Counted from the stretch's first letter, positions 21,866 to 34,984 are shown. The stretch is 43,298 nt of DNA from Ectocarpus siliculosus (GCA_000310025.1 FN648788.1:1-43298), one strand, 5' to 3'. Notes: generated by a model not told the origin, from the sequence alone. Made by a program: numbers and translations.

Positions 21866-24800
21866 TCAGACGGTTTGGTACACCGACATGGTGTACGGGC
21901 CACCGCACATCTCGTCGGAGTTACCCGTGCAGGGCATGTCGCAGGCACCGAAACCGTTGGCAGCGTAGTCGACGTTGTCGCCGCACCAGCACTGTTTCAT
22001 GCAGCAGCATCAGTCAATAGGCAAGGGGGCTTGTGAACGGGCGGAGAGCACCGATGGACAAGAAACTACGGCAACTTGAATCATTGCGAGGCACGAGCCA
22101 TTTCACGCTGACGGCCGTAGCCCACCAAAGCACATTATAGCGCTCGACGCGTCCCGAACTCCATACGTTTTGCACGACACTCCCCCGCAAAGCACCATTT
22201 ACATCCGTTGGACGCATGTATCAAGAAGTCGTACCTCTTGAGAATACTGGGTTCCGTAGTAGGCCGAGCCGGTGCAGAGCGAGGCGCAGGCCTGGTCGTT
22301 AGGTCATGTACATGTGCGTGTGCACGAGCAACGGTCGGTATAGTCAGGGTAGGAGGGAAAAACAAGTCGTGAGCGCAACTCGAAAGAGAGATACACGGAG
22401 GAGCGCGGTGTGTTGGGCATACAAAATGGCGAACATGGTTGACACTTGCTATGCAAGCACCACACGATGTCGATATCGAGGAAGAACACAACAACAACAA
22501 CATCACGAAGGACGTGTACGACTTCGCAGCACTCACGTATTGGCCTTTGAGGAAAACAGACCAACGTCTTTGGTCGGTTAATTGCTCACCTCTGCGGTCA
22601 TAGCGGAGGTGGAACTCTCCCACACGAACATGCGGCCGTCGGCGGGGTCCGAGAAGCACCCAAGGTACGCGGGGTCTTGGGCGTAGACGTCCATGCTGTA
22701 GGACCCCCCGCAAGTTTCTTCGGAGTCGCCTGAGCAGGCCATGTCGCAGACGCCTTCGCCGTTGACGGAGTATGGGGCGTTGATGTCACCACACCAGCAC
22801 TGTTTTCGAAGGGATGCAACAGTGGGGGGTGACGAGGGGCGTAGACATACGAAACGGCCAATATTGAGGGAGGTACAGCACGTAGGTGGTCGCGAAGCTG
22901 ATGGTGGTGTCAGGAAGAGCGGCTTGCCACATGAGAACTGGAGGCAGGAGGAACAACGAATAACCACAATCGCCTCGAGGAGAAACATTCTTCGATCCAC
23001 GTACCGCGATCACCCCCATGGCCATACCTACAACCTCGTTAACAAATAAATGATCGTAGGCGTTGTGCTCTGAGCACTTGGTAAGAAGATTCAGGAGTAA
23101 TTCCGAGTCATGTGCCCGTCTATTCAGTGCGCGTTAAGACCTGGCGTGCGTTTTGGATTCTGGGCGCCTGTACGGTGTAAATACAACCAGATAAATTTAT
23201 CAATGGAGTCGGAAAGCAATACAACAAGCTGCAATTGTGGTCGGACTACTTCCGAACAGACCCGGGAAAGTGACTGCTGAGTTAATGTTGTAGAGAGTGA
23301 ATAACAACAAATGTAGAGAATCAATATAAGGCCAAATGTAGAGACTCAATAAGAGGCCGGGGAGACTATGGACCATGACTCCTGAACGAATGTCACAACA
23401 GAACCGGACTCATCCGACCGACATATTTCGGACCCTGTATTCAACTGTTACAGCGTCCTCACCTGACTGGAGTACTGCGTTCCGTAGAAGGCCGAGTCGG
23501 CGCATTGCGTCGCACATTGCTGTGGTCGTGTGGGTAACGGTGGGTGTCCGCGATTATGGATCATCAGGACGAGGGGCGAAGGAGTACTGTAGTTAGGGGA
23601 AAACCAACGCTAAGAGCGACAACGTAGATGTGCCGGGTGTAACGATGGCGGGTTGACTTCCGGAACGTGTTCTAGCGCCTTAGACATTTCGCGGGCGACG
23701 GCAAGGCGACATTGGCATCGGAGAGCATGATCGAGCAGCGCATCGACCAAGGGGAGGCTCCAACAACTTCTCAGAACTTCCTCAAGGACCTAACAAGGTC
23801 CGGAATTGGCTCAGGAGAGAGGAGAGTGCCATCAAGGAAGGCATGATGAATGATGAACGTCAGCAGACCCAGCTGACAGTGGGCTGCCACCTGCCAGTGT
23901 GACGTTTCTCAAGCTCATCAGCTCACACAGCTGACATCTTTTGACTCTAAGCGTGCAGAAAACCTCATCCGACGAAAACGAACCTCATACAAAGCTAGAG
24001 TCGATACAGTCTACACACGCCTCTGTTGCCCTCTGTCTCACGTCTGCGGTCATCTCGTCAGAAGAAGCGTCCTGCACGAAAACACGGTTGGTGCCTGGGT
24101 CGGAGTAGCAGCCACGGTACGCGGGGTCCACAGGGATCTCCACATCATTCTGGTAGACACTCATACTGTAGGGGCCGCCACAAATCTCGCTGGCGTCGCC
24201 CGCGCAGGGCATCACGCACTCCTCGCTGGCACCGTTCGTGTCATAGGCGGTCTCACCGTCACCGCACCAGCACTGTTGCGTTCGGCAGCATCCCGAAGGC
24301 GAGAGAGGGGAGTGCAGTGAGTGAGACGACGAGGGTTCGATCGTGACGTCGTGGTCGTGGCATACACGATGCTTAGATGGCAACGCCATAGCTTGGACTA
24401 CTGTAGGTGGGTGGGCGTGACGTGAGGTCACGGATTTCAACGTGTATCGGCAAAGCCCGGGAAAGGAGGATCCGGCCTGCCAACTACTGTAGCAGGCCAC
24501 GATGATCAACTACTGTAGCAGGCCACGATGATTTCAGCCGATCACCTGAAGCATCAGGTAAGGTCCTTCCAGTAACCTATGCTATTGACCGCATATGGGA
24601 CCTTGTTTCTGTCTCCTAGGAGCATCGGCGATCCAGCACGTTCCCAGATGGTGTATCGAACCGCGGTGGTACGTAGGGCCACCAAAACAAGGGAGTGGCC
24701 GAGAATGTGGAACGCTCACTCCGACCCGCATGATGTTTTTGCAACGCCACATTGGAGTAAAATTAAGGCGCGCGATCGCGATCCACACCAATTCGTTTTG

Positions 24801-27800
24801 CGTGTGTGGTACGAGTCTCACCTCTGTCGAATACTGAGTTCCGTAGTACGGGTACGCGCTGCAGTGCCCCGAGCAGACCTGTGGTCGTTCGGGCACGGTA
24901 AGGAGAAGTCGATGGCCAGTCGAAGGAAGCGAGGCGAGTAAACAGAGGGCGACGTGAATTTGTGAGGGAGGTAGCGGTGGTGGGTTGGTCTAATGATGAT
25001 TCCGAAAGCTGGGGTGAACGGCTGTGCAACGGCAAACCACTATGTAACCAGCAACAGTACCACGCAGAGTACAACAAGCCTTCAGTCGTCGACAAAAAAT
25101 ACATCAGCAGCTCAACCCAACCAAACGCACCAATCGAATCGGGGTTCCGTTGCCTACTCACCTCCTCGGTCATGTCGTCAGAGGAAGTCACCAGCTCGAA
25201 AATGCGGTTGTCGGCCGGGTCGGAGAAACATCCAAGGTAATTGTCGGGGTTGGTGTCTACTTCGTGTTGGCGAATGGACATAGCGTCAAACCCGCCGCAG
25301 AACTCGCCGTCGGTGGATCCAGCGCACTCATAGTCGCAGACGGCAAGACCATTTTGCGCATAGTCGGCCGTGCCCTCGTCGCACCAGCACTGTTTCGAGG
25401 ATACAAGCAGGAGCACAGCACGAAAGGGCGAGAGAAGTTAGGCTTCACCAGAATGGTCCATTTCCTAGGGGCGATGAATGGAAGGCCGAGTTAGATAGAC
25501 CGCGCCAATGTGCAGAACCGCGACATCTCTCCTACAACAGGGTTAGAGGGAAAGAGTCGTGATGCCGAGCGCACCAGGAACCTATCGGTGTCTATTGTAC
25601 ATGTGTATGCACGTCCTCCGCCACAGTGAAAGTAATCCCGCCATGTGTCTGTTTCGGTCTGGCACGTTCCTCTCACTGCCGTCAGTCCAAACTTGGAATC
25701 CAATGATGAAGCGATGACTTGTCGGTCGGCAAGCATGTCAATTTACTCGCGGTGTACGGGCTACAGACGAGGTTGCCTTCTCAACCAGCGTAACTGACGA
25801 AACAGAGTCTCCTTTTTGACTCGGAACGGGCAGATCTTACGGCGTCTCCGACGGCTCCTGACTTGAATGACGAAGTGGCAGCCGTTGACAACTCACCGGC
25901 GTCTCGCTCGCACAATTCTCGCCGGAGGGAGGGACTGGCCCTACAACCCGATAGGAGGATATCCTAAAGTATCTAAACGCTCATCTCACCTCGGTTCCAT
26001 ACTGCGTCCCGTAGTAGGCATAGTTGGCGCAGAGACCTTCGCAGACCTGCATCGTGAAATACAGCCGGACGTCAAGTGGCGCATTGTTTTCGAGACGATG
26101 AGTGTTCTCCCGATGAATCGTGGCGCACAGGTCAATCCGAAAACGTAGGATGTCGTCGCATGCAAGTCGTGTTATGTTGTGATGTGGACCTGGCAGATCA
26201 AACACCGTACAGCAGTTGGAGTTGATCAGAGGCGTCTTGACAAACCTCATTCGTTAGATAAACCACCTCACTACTGTATACTATAGCGGTTTGAGAGAGA
26301 GCGGCTTGATTCGCCTGCTCGTGAAGACGGAGCTCGTCAAGTGTTCTTCTATCCCCGTCCACGACTGCCGCACCCGATGTCATCGGGATTTCGTGGGCTT
26401 CCGAAGGGTGGGCTAACGAGGTTGAGAATCGCTTACCTTTGAAGGCCTCTATTACTCTTTTCGTCCTAAGCACGGATGAACACCAGTATGAGCCATATCG
26501 CGATATCCTCGGCGAGTGAGGACAATGCACACAATGCACACACACACAGCCCAAACTCGGCTACTTGGCGTGCTTATTCAAGAGCATAATCTAATCTACT
26601 ACGCTGGTTCCTCACCGCAGTGGTCATGTCGTCTGATACGTCGATCCGGGTGGAAAACAGCCGTGTTTCCGCCGTGTACGGATCGCTCCAGCACCCCAGG
26701 TAGTCGGCGTCGTTCGAGTAAATGGAGAGCGCGTACGACCCGCCACAGATCTCGTCAGAGTTACCGGAGCAGGGCATGTCGCAGTCGCCAGCGCCGTTGG
26801 ACGCGTATCCGACGTTGTCACCGCACCAGCACTGTTGTTTAGGAACGAACGGCATACGTTCCGAATGATTAATGGGGTGGGGCCAAAAGGAGTGCAAGGG
26901 CGTCATGGTTGCGAGAGTGGCGTGCGGTGTTGTTCCCTAATGAGACAAGAATGAGGAAAGCAAGCGTGGCGGTAGTCGTTGCTTCGAACCAATGTCGCCG
27001 AGGAGAAGAGAAAATCAATCACGACCAGCATCTCAATTGGCAAGGATACTCTCGTCCGTCTCCCCCGATCGCGAGTCGACCGTTCCAAATCGATCAAGGT
27101 TTCTGTGCCACCTTAAGCCAGAACCACTAAACTCGCTTGTGTAATACAACAGGGGGCCAAGGAGCGAACAGCCCGTGAAACTATTGTACACTGGGGGCCT
27201 GCCAAACGTTTAGGCTTCGGACGTTTTCGATATTCAGTGGGCCCGATGCCCAAGGTACGACTATGCACGTGATGTCGCGACCTCCACCTCCGAATCACTG
27301 AATCATCTTCGATTCGTTTGTGCGATCACGATGCCGATCGGCACCTCCTCTATTGGTCGGCTAATGCACTCAACCCCATTGTTTTGAAATTTGGGATTTT
27401 TACCTCTGTTGAGTACTGGGTCCCATAGAAGTCCGACCCGGAGCAGAGCTCGGAACAGGCCTGTGGTCGAAGGGTTGTGTGAATGCGTGCAAAGCGGGCG
27501 TTGGTCACCATTAGGGATCCGTGGAGCAATGGCGGGCGCGTGTCCACAGGAAGCGCCATGGCCGCACTAGGCGTGTCATTGGCCTTCACGGCTCACAAAG
27601 CGAATTTGAAAGCGCGGATAACTCCTGTGCAATTTTCTGACGACATCAGCAAAACCAACTTCCGCGAGCAGGCGTCGAAAAGAGGTACACTCCAACTCGC
27701 ACGTAGACCCCTTCGTGCCGGCATTGCAAAACAACCAAGTGACACACGTGTCCTAGCGTGTGTCCGCCCACCATCGATCGATCCTACTCACATCTGCGGT

Positions 27801-28502
27801 CATAGCGGAGGTAGAAGACTGCCATTCGAAGACGCGGTTCTCGGCAGGGTCCGAGAAGCACCCGAGGTAAGATGGGTCATCGGACTGACCTGCTCCGGCA
27901 ACACGATAATCTCAAGAACTGAGAAACTTGCTCCAATGTGCAAAGCCTCAGGAGGCACGCACGTATGTACTCACACCGCGGAGCTGGACGGTTGGCCTAC
28001 AGTAGCTATTCGTTTCAGTTTGGAAGGTGATTGCCCATTGAGTGGTGCTCTACACCTTGCCCTGGTCAACAACTGAATTATTTTCGGAGAAGGCGCTCCG
28101 GGTCTCGGGATATTCGTTTCTGGACTTGTTCAAGTGTAAGGTGACTGAGGAACCACAAACGGAAACGGTAAAAACTGCGTAACTGCGTTGTTGTTACATG
28201 TGTTTGGCTCATTTTCGTCTGCACTCAGTCGTATGTAGTTGCGCGTATAACACAATGTCTTAGCAGCTCGGGAGCATGAAAACCGCTTGTGGGAGCGTCG
28301 AGAATCTTTTTTCTGTTTCTGGTGCTGTGCTACACTGACCTGATCGGTTGGCTTCAGAGAGCATTCCCGATCCATTCACGGAGTTTTCGCTATAGTAGCA
28401 GAGTGTCAGAGGACGATGCAGGTCCTGATCTTTGTGTCAACTAGACTCACCAATGGCGACCCCGAGGAGGAGCGTCGGTAGCGCCAGCGAAAGGAGATGC
28501 AT
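21866..28502 (-). CDS. Gene 3: secreted five-WSC-domain protein, 12 exons, intact
   Basis: Exons: 28451-28502, 27792-27889, 27404-27460, 26616-26831, 25990-26046, 25162-25389, 24822-24878, 24042-24272, 23463-23519, 22590-22799, 22235-22291, 21866-21991. Together 1446 nt, 481 residues, TGA stop. Residues 1-18 (MHLLSLALPTLLLGVAIG) are the signal peptide; mature protein probably starts near Gln-Ser-Asp-Asp. Five WSC domains follow, in the same order and with the same exon phases as gene 5, and each exon most resembles the exon at the same position in gene 5. All eight Cys per domain are kept. Exon 4 carries a two-residue insertion (DPYTAETRLF) relative to gene 5. No membrane anchor is visible. 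The likely role is binding extracellular or cell-wall glycans; the specific ligand cannot be read from sequence. Confidence 0.87.
24481..24532. repeat. 26-bp perfect tandem duplication in a gene 3 intron
   Basis: caactactgtagcaggccac plus gatgat occurs twice head to tail (24481-24506 and 24507-24532). It appears once or in diverged form in the paralogs, so it is a recent local event. Confidence 0.85.
28451..28502 (-). other. First exon of gene 3: signal peptide
   Basis: A 52-nt exon with ATG at 28502-28500 and donor GTGAGT, phase 1. It differs from the gene 5 first exon by a few conservative codons and shares its leader sequence. Upstream, the next ~2.4 kb is paralogous to DNA upstream of gene 2. 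Confidence 0.85.
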
Positions 28503-30930
28503 CTTGACCTCGAGATTGCTGGAAAGCTGACACCTGAACAGCAATAGACCATTGTTCATCAGGGATACGAGCGCGATGGTCGTTGGGTCACTATTTGCGG
28601 CTATTTGCTTATTCACTCTTTTCCATATGCGTTCTATGTATGCTGGCGATTATGGAGTTTGGGTGGAGAAACGCTTGTCGAAAATCTCGATCAAGGGTTC
28701 CGTTATACCACAAGCATTACTACAGCTTGTAGATTATCTCACTTCGGGATCGAGAGAATGTGGGAGTACATGGGTTGCGTTCTTTTCTCTGTGGGTGAGC
28801 AGATCATGCCTGCCACTGCCTGTAGTTTCAAGAGCGCACGGGTACGTCTAGATTGAGATGAAAACCCAAACACGCAAACGTCACGTCATCCCGCTGTAAA
28901 CAACGTTGAACAAATTCTTTGTGCAACAGATACAGTGTAGTCTTGTAGACGACCTGGAAGGAAATCATCTATAATCGATGTACTGCGACAACATAGACCA
29001 CTCACAGCACGTTCTTGGGGGCCTCAGGGGTTCTTGATCTGCTCGGGAGTGCAGACAGGGGGAGAAGAAGCAGAGTGTGAGCTGGTGGGCGAGAGGGCGG
29101 ATGCCGTTCTCTCGGGTGTTTCACATGTGATCTCACACGTGGTAACTTTGCTCGAAATTGTGTTGTGGGCAACAGGGAGACCGACAAGTGTGAGCGTGTG
29201 TTCGGAAGAGCCGGCGGGTTGCGCAATTGTTTCAACGAAGCGTCTGACATCATCGTGTCACTTCCTTCTGTTCGGTTCATTTTCTTGTGGACAACGGTGA
29301 TCTACAGTACACTAAACGTCAACGGAAAGGGCCTACCGTGTCACATGTCTGTTGGCGGCGGGCTGCACTCTTCTTGCAATCGATGATTGGGCGAACCTGA
29401 CAGTCCCGGACCACCGAGATCGCGATGGGTTTGTGGATTTCCACGAAGTGCTGTAGTATAGCAGTGGGCCCTATGCGTGAACGAGTGGGTCCTGGAAAGC
29501 TAGTCATTGGCACGAATGGGGACCGTTTAGGTCTAGGCCCAGTCCTGGGGTGGTATGCAGAGATGCGAAGTTGGTTGGTACGTTATCAGGCATCATGTGA
29601 GGGCTGTCACGCCGTAGATTTCGGGGAAATAATCTGGCTCTCGGAAGTCCCGTATCCTGCTATCCTGCTTCACGCATTCACGGGTTGCTTTTCAGGATTT
29701 CAGGATTGTGTCGGCAACATACAACCGTTGGCGGTGTGCTGGATCACAGGGCGCTACTACGGTCCAGGAAGGACTCCATGCTCCTATGCCGGTACGGTAT
29801 CGTGGTCTGGGTCCAAAAGGGGGCACAATCTGCCACAACACTCTTCCGGGATTGTTTTTTCACATGGGCAGCTCATGGGCAGCCCGTGAGCAATAGGCAT
29901 GAGCTGCACATGGGCAGATCATTATGCCTACGTTGGGCGCACCCGGTCAAGGATGTGTAAATATGAAATAACGCAATCCAGACCAAGCATTGGCCCTGTT
30001 ACCCTGTGAAAGTACAGTGCACATAGAATCTACGCAGGTATACGTTTGTAGTGTTTGACGGTCCTTGCCATTCTTCGGGTAATCGACAATCGTCAAGGTA
30101 TTAGATCCGGACCCAAATATGGTCGCTTCTTGCTGGGGGCACACTGAGAAACGCTGACAGAATAGGGCGAGTATATCCATTCTTAACCAATCGTTGGACG
30201 TCCTGATGAAAGAGTTAAGGTTAGGGTTGGGGTTTCCACGGTGAGTATTCGATGGGCACTGCCCATTGTGAGCATGTTGAATACCTGCGATGACCTCCGC
30301 TTGGGAATGCCCATGAGCGCGCCCGTGGGCCGCCCACCATAGGGTAAGTTGCAGTGAATTACATCTCTCACGTTTGGCAGCCTATGGGACTGCGCGTAGT
30401 CTTGTCCGCAGCCCATGGGAGAATGAGCATACTGCAAAAGCAAGTGTGGGAGACCCAGAGAGCAGGGACGTGCAGGCACGATGTTATCCAAGCCATATGG
30501 GCGATACATATGTCTCGCGTGATCCTATTACGGTTAACAAAGACTTCGCAGAATACGTGTAATTTAATCCTACAACACACTTATCGGCCCAGAGTGAAAA
30601 TTATGTCATTGCCTGGGACGCGCGTGGGGAAATATCGAACCCACGAGGTCGCCGTCGGAGGCAAACGTGCATCACACCGTGGTGCGTCTCGACCTCAGAG
30701 CTACGAGTTTCAAAGTATGATTTGGCATCTACATACAGCGCCAGACATGATACTATACGGCAAGCAAGACAGAAGCGAATCAAACTCTACTCTGAGAACT
30801 CAACACAACCGACCGTCGCAAGCATCGAAAATCACGATGATGTGCAAGAACAACCCGACGTCCCGCAAATACCAAAGGCAGGTCTACGAAAACCATGAAA
30901 ATTATGCCAAACAAGCCTCACTCATGAGAG
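28503..30930. repeat. Gene 3 upstream region, paralogous to gene 2 upstream
   Basis: Collinear with 34444-37300 over most of its length; anchors include aaaatctcgatcaagg, gacctggaaggaaatcatct and gaaagtacag..gtagaatctacgcagg. Open frames of 154 and 236 codons on plus (29425-29889, 30354-31064) are broken by indels and stops in the paralog, so they are not genes. The first 200 bp above the ATG is the likeliest promoter zone, but no core element is recognised. Confidence 0.65.
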
Positions 30931-31162
30931 GAGCAGGCAGACTTCATCTCAACGTTCGGCTCCATTCAGCCACAGAATACGATGAGTGGGCCAGTGGGCA
31001 ATGCAGTGCACAAAGAATGGTCACAAGCCGAGGAACCTCCACCTACTACTGTAGATGGCATTAGCCGAAGAACTTGCACCAACTAGAGAGCGCCCTGGCA
31101 AAGATTGAGGTCCCACGAGCCGCACACGACCCAAACCGCTGCCGTGAATGAATGAGAACTCA
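30931..31162. other. Spacer between gene 3 upstream region and duplication copy B
   Basis: No gene or repeat recognised; it ends at the left junction of the duplicated segment (aatgagaactc / agaggagtcg). Confidence 0.4.
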
Positions 31163-34002
31163 GAGGAGTCGACTGGGTCAGGGTCGGCTTGTTTCCGTAA
31201 GGAAACCCTCATCTTCGCGGTTGGTTATCGAGGTATTCCGCAGGTAAGCGCTGCTCACTCACAAGAGCCCCCCTTCGGCGCTTTGCAATGGACCGCTCAG
31301 TCAGGTGGGATTCCGCAACCGATTTTCGTATTCGGGACTGGTACATGGACTACGCGATATCATGTCGACATATCTATTTCGCAATATTAACGATCATATC
31401 CTAATGAAAATCAACAATTATCTCCAGTTCAGGGATACATTCAGAAGCAGCTCGGGTAGCCCGGAGATCTGTCCCGCTGTCAGTATGCGCCTGTCCTTCT
31501 ACTCGACTCTACCGCGGCGCCAACGATATCCAACACCAGCCTCGCAGATGACTGAATAAGGACCAAGACAACGTTTAACGTTCTTACACTTCATCGTATC
31601 TACACTACAGACAACTAGGTCGAGCCTGATACGGACTACAGCGAGAAAACCCTGCTGTTGGTGCCAAGTTGGCAACCTCACCGTCGCGAATAGGTAGAGC
31701 TGCGACAGGAAACTCTCGCCAATCGCAGTCCGTGCCTATGATATCTCTTGTGGTCCCACTGATCGTCCCATGTACACGTCTACCACTCGTTTCTGTATCA
31801 CATCGACACCACCTTGTGATATTTTTCTTTCGCACTGCTTCCTTTTGCCTAGGCCGATAATCACACAGGAGCATCCGAACAGATAACATGAAAACACCCA
31901 TATCGTTCACAATGCACCACGACGAATCCGTCTCGCCTCCGCGTGACATTCCGCCAAAGATGAAAGCCCAATGTATTGTACGTTGCAGATATGTCTCGGA
32001 GATCCATCCCCTCTGATTCCATACGCTTGGTACACTCATAGCCCTTGTTGGTGCAGAGCATAAGACCAACACCGAGTGGGCAGTGGCACACGTGCATCGA
32101 GGAACACGACTATTGCTTCACTCGTGTTGCCACCAAGAAAATAGGTATGACGCCCGGAGGTCGTCGACGCGTCTGCCGAACAAAAGAAGTTTCATGTCAA
32201 CGTCGCTTTTTTCTAAAATGCCAAAGAGAGAATAATTAGTTCCTAGCAACACTACAGAGGGTTCAAGTGCCCAGCTACGAACCACGTCCACCGTGCTACC
32301 GACTAGCCCGCGAACTGTGTCCCGGACGTTGACCGACTTGCCGCAGCCGACTTCGGGATGGTGACCGGCTCGCCGAACAAGTTGGCGACACAAGCCCCAA
32401 GCACGACGTCGATGTTGCCAAGCGAAGCACGTAAGTAAGTTTTTTTTGCCGGTCCCGTGGACTGCTGACCACGCCTCCTGCCCGAAACATATAACCTTCT
32501 ATGTACGACTCCGGAAGCTGGATACTGCTGTACAATCTATTCGAAGTGAGAGACCTCCATGCTGTCGTCTTCCTAGGTAGTAGTGTTGCGGTTGGTTGAT
32601 GCCTTGATGAAGCAGCCACGGAACGGAAAATCAAAGGGTTTGGTACACCGACATGGTGTACGCGCCACCGCACATCTCGTCTGAGTTGCCCGAGCAGGGC
32701 ATGTCGCAGACGCTGAAGCCGTTGGCATCGTAGTCGACGTTGTCGCCGCACCAGCACTGTTTCATGCAGCGGCATGAGTATCCAGGGGGCGCGGGCAGGA
32801 GTAGATTGAATGGGTATGGTCAAGACACTACGGCAACACGAATCATTGCAAGATTCGTCGAATCAATCTCATGCTGACGACCGTGGTCACCCAAATCCCA
32901 CGAAAGCGTTAGACACGTTCCACATGCCACTTGTTGTTGATCAGTACTACCCGTTGGCCACGTGAGCAAGAGGTCATACCTCTTGAGAATACTGGGTTCC
33001 ATAGTAGGCCGAGCCGGTGCAGAGCGTCGCGCAGAGCTTGTCGTTCGTTCATGTACGTGTGCACACGAGAAATGGTCGATTGCCCGGGTAGTGAGGGGAA
33101 GAATAGTTAGAACCCAATCAAAAGGGAGACACGCCGAGGAGCGGGGGATATTGGCAACGAGTTGGGTGCATGAATGAGTTGACAGTTCCTGTGCGAGGAC
33201 CAACGGGGAAACAACAACAACAACAACATTGCAATGTAACGAACACAAAAATCAATAGTTCATGTTGATCGACACTCTAGACCCAAACAAGCTAGCGACG
33301 TTTGGTCGGCGCATCGCTCACCTCTGCGGTCATAGCGGAGGTAGAACTCTCCCACTCGAAAGTGCGGTCGTCGGCGGGGTCCGAGAAGCACCCAAGGTAT
33401 GAGGGGTCCTGGGCGTAGACATCCATGCTGTAAGACCCCCCACATGTTTCATCCGAGTTGCCCGTGCAGGCCATGTCGCAGTCACCGACGCCGTTGACGG
33501 AGTATGGGGCGTTGATGTCACCGCACCAGCACTGGTTTGGAAAAGGGGTGGGTGAAGGGTGGTGCAAGCGCGGACCACGCGGTCTCGTGTTTGTTCATGG
33601 GGGGAAGCTAATGCCCGAAACAACTTTTGCACGAAAATGAAAGAGGTATGCAGATGGGTGCCATGATGGCGGTGGTCCAAGCATCTTCTTAGGAGAGCAT
33701 CCGTACAACCGCGTATTGTTGACGAACGCCCAGGTGTGTTCTCAGAGGAACTCAAGGAGGTCATGCCTGCACGAAACAACATATCCCGAGGGCGGCAAAG
33801 TGGTTGTTTCTTCTGATCGTCTGGCCGGGAAAACCCACCGGACACGCAAACACTTTTGACGGACCTCGCCAATCGGAACAATGTTGGGCCGAAGCGCATC
33901 GACTATCAACGACACATCGTACAAAAGGAAGACGGGGGACTTGGGAAGGATGCCTTTGTCCTCGCTTCGCCTGATACGGGCGGCACTGATTTGCGTTCCT
34001 CG
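31163..34002. repeat. Segmental duplication, copy B (3' part of gene 2 and flank)
   Basis: Second copy of the 2.85-kb segment; it begins agaggagtcgactggg and ends gcgttcctcg. Its right junction falls in what was intron 1 of gene 2, replacing that gene's native middle and 3' exons. Confidence 0.9.
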
Positions 34003-34443
34003 TGTACATTTTTGCATCGGACTTGATGAAGCAGCCTCGGGATATTCATTCCTTGACATATTTCGATGAAAGATGGCCGAGGGACCACAACTGGTCAAAC
34101 GGTGTTGCTGTTACGTTTGACCCATGTGTCTGAGATTACACGTATTTTACACAGTCGTAGCTGCGCGCAGGACACGATGCCTGAGCAGCTCGGGAGTATT
34201 GAATCCGCTCGTGGGAGCTTCGAGAAACTTGTTTCTGCTTCTGCTGCTGTGCTACACTGACTGAATCGGTTGGCTTCAGAGAGCATCCCCCATTCATTTA
34301 CCTTGAGTTATCATAATAGTAGGCAGAGTTTCAGAGGACGATCCACTTCCCGATCATCTAGAGTCATGCTTTGTATATCATTGCCTCTCACCAATGGCAA
34401 CCCCGAGGAGGAGTGTCGGCAGCACCAGCGAAAGGAGATGCAT
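32631..34443 (-). pseudogene. Gene 2: chimeric WSC gene, signal exon joined to a copied gene 5 3' end
   Basis: Recognisable exons: 34392-34443 (signal peptide MHLLSLVLPTLLLGVAIG, donor GTGAGA), 33322-33531 (C half of WSC4, N half of WSC5), 32980-33036 (mini-exon), 32631-32756 (terminal, TGA). The last three are near-identical to gene 5 exons because 31163-34002 duplicates 1-2850. The signal exon ends in phase 1 but the next recognisable exon starts in phase 0, so direct splicing would shift the frame. The first WSC half-exon that corrects the phase in genes 3 and 5 is missing. No substitute exon was found in 33532-34391, although 34023-34037 contains a WSC-like GCFIK-coding stretch. It is either non-functional or uses an unrecognised exon. 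Confidence 0.72.
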
Positions 34444-34721
34444 CTTGACCTCGAGCTTGCTGGAAACCTGACACCTTAACAGCAACATACCATTGTTCAT
34501 CAGGAATACGTGCGCGATGGTAGTTCGGTCACCATTCGCCGCTCTTCGCTCATTCACTCTTCGTGTGCCCTTCGTGTGCTGCGTTCACTGTAAAAAGGCG
34601 ATTGTGGAGTTCGGGAGGAGAATCGATCGTGGAAAATCTCGATCAAGGCTTCGTGATACCACAAACATGGGTGTTGTCATTCAATATTTGCAAGGCGTAT
34701 AACGACACCTTCCTGGTAGCC

Positions 34722-34944
34722 GTACGCAAGGAAGTAAGCACAAGATGCCTAACACCCTTGGCAGGATGTAGCGCACACTTCATGCGACTCGCCCAAAATC
34801 TCACGGCGCTTCGCGCTTGGTGATGTGAGATCCTGGTCCGGTGAGAACCCGGCGTGCTCCGCCCCGGCTTTGTAGGGATGTGAGGCCCATGGTCTAGCGA
34901 CTGCGGCATGCACAACTATGAGTAGAACCCCCCCCCTGGTAGCC
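34722..34944 (-). mobile_element. Possible tRNA-derived SINE-like insertion, 223 bp
   Basis: Flanked by a 10-bp direct repeat CCTGGTAGCC (34712-34721 and 34935-34944) and absent from the paralogous region of gene 3. On the minus strand it has a box A-like TGCCGCAGTCGC and, about 50 nt on, a box B-like GGTTCTCACC. No second copy is in the window, so the family cannot be confirmed. Confidence 0.35.
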
Positions 34945-34984
34945 TCCTACACATAGAATCAGTTCCAACGTGTTCTTCACACCG

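Noticed and set aside
28552-28851. Plus frame starting near the gene 3 ATG, with a similar frame at 34493
   Set aside because: It starts with TTG and the similarity is promoter-region homology; the frames diverge and the gene 2 copy is cut by the inversion.
29425-29889. 154-codon open frame on plus upstream of gene 3
   Set aside because: Indels not in multiples of three separate it from the paralog at 35710-36170.
30354-31064. 236-codon open frame on plus upstream of gene 3
   Set aside because: The paralogous sequence at 36700-37300 has several stops and frameshifts, so coding is not conserved.
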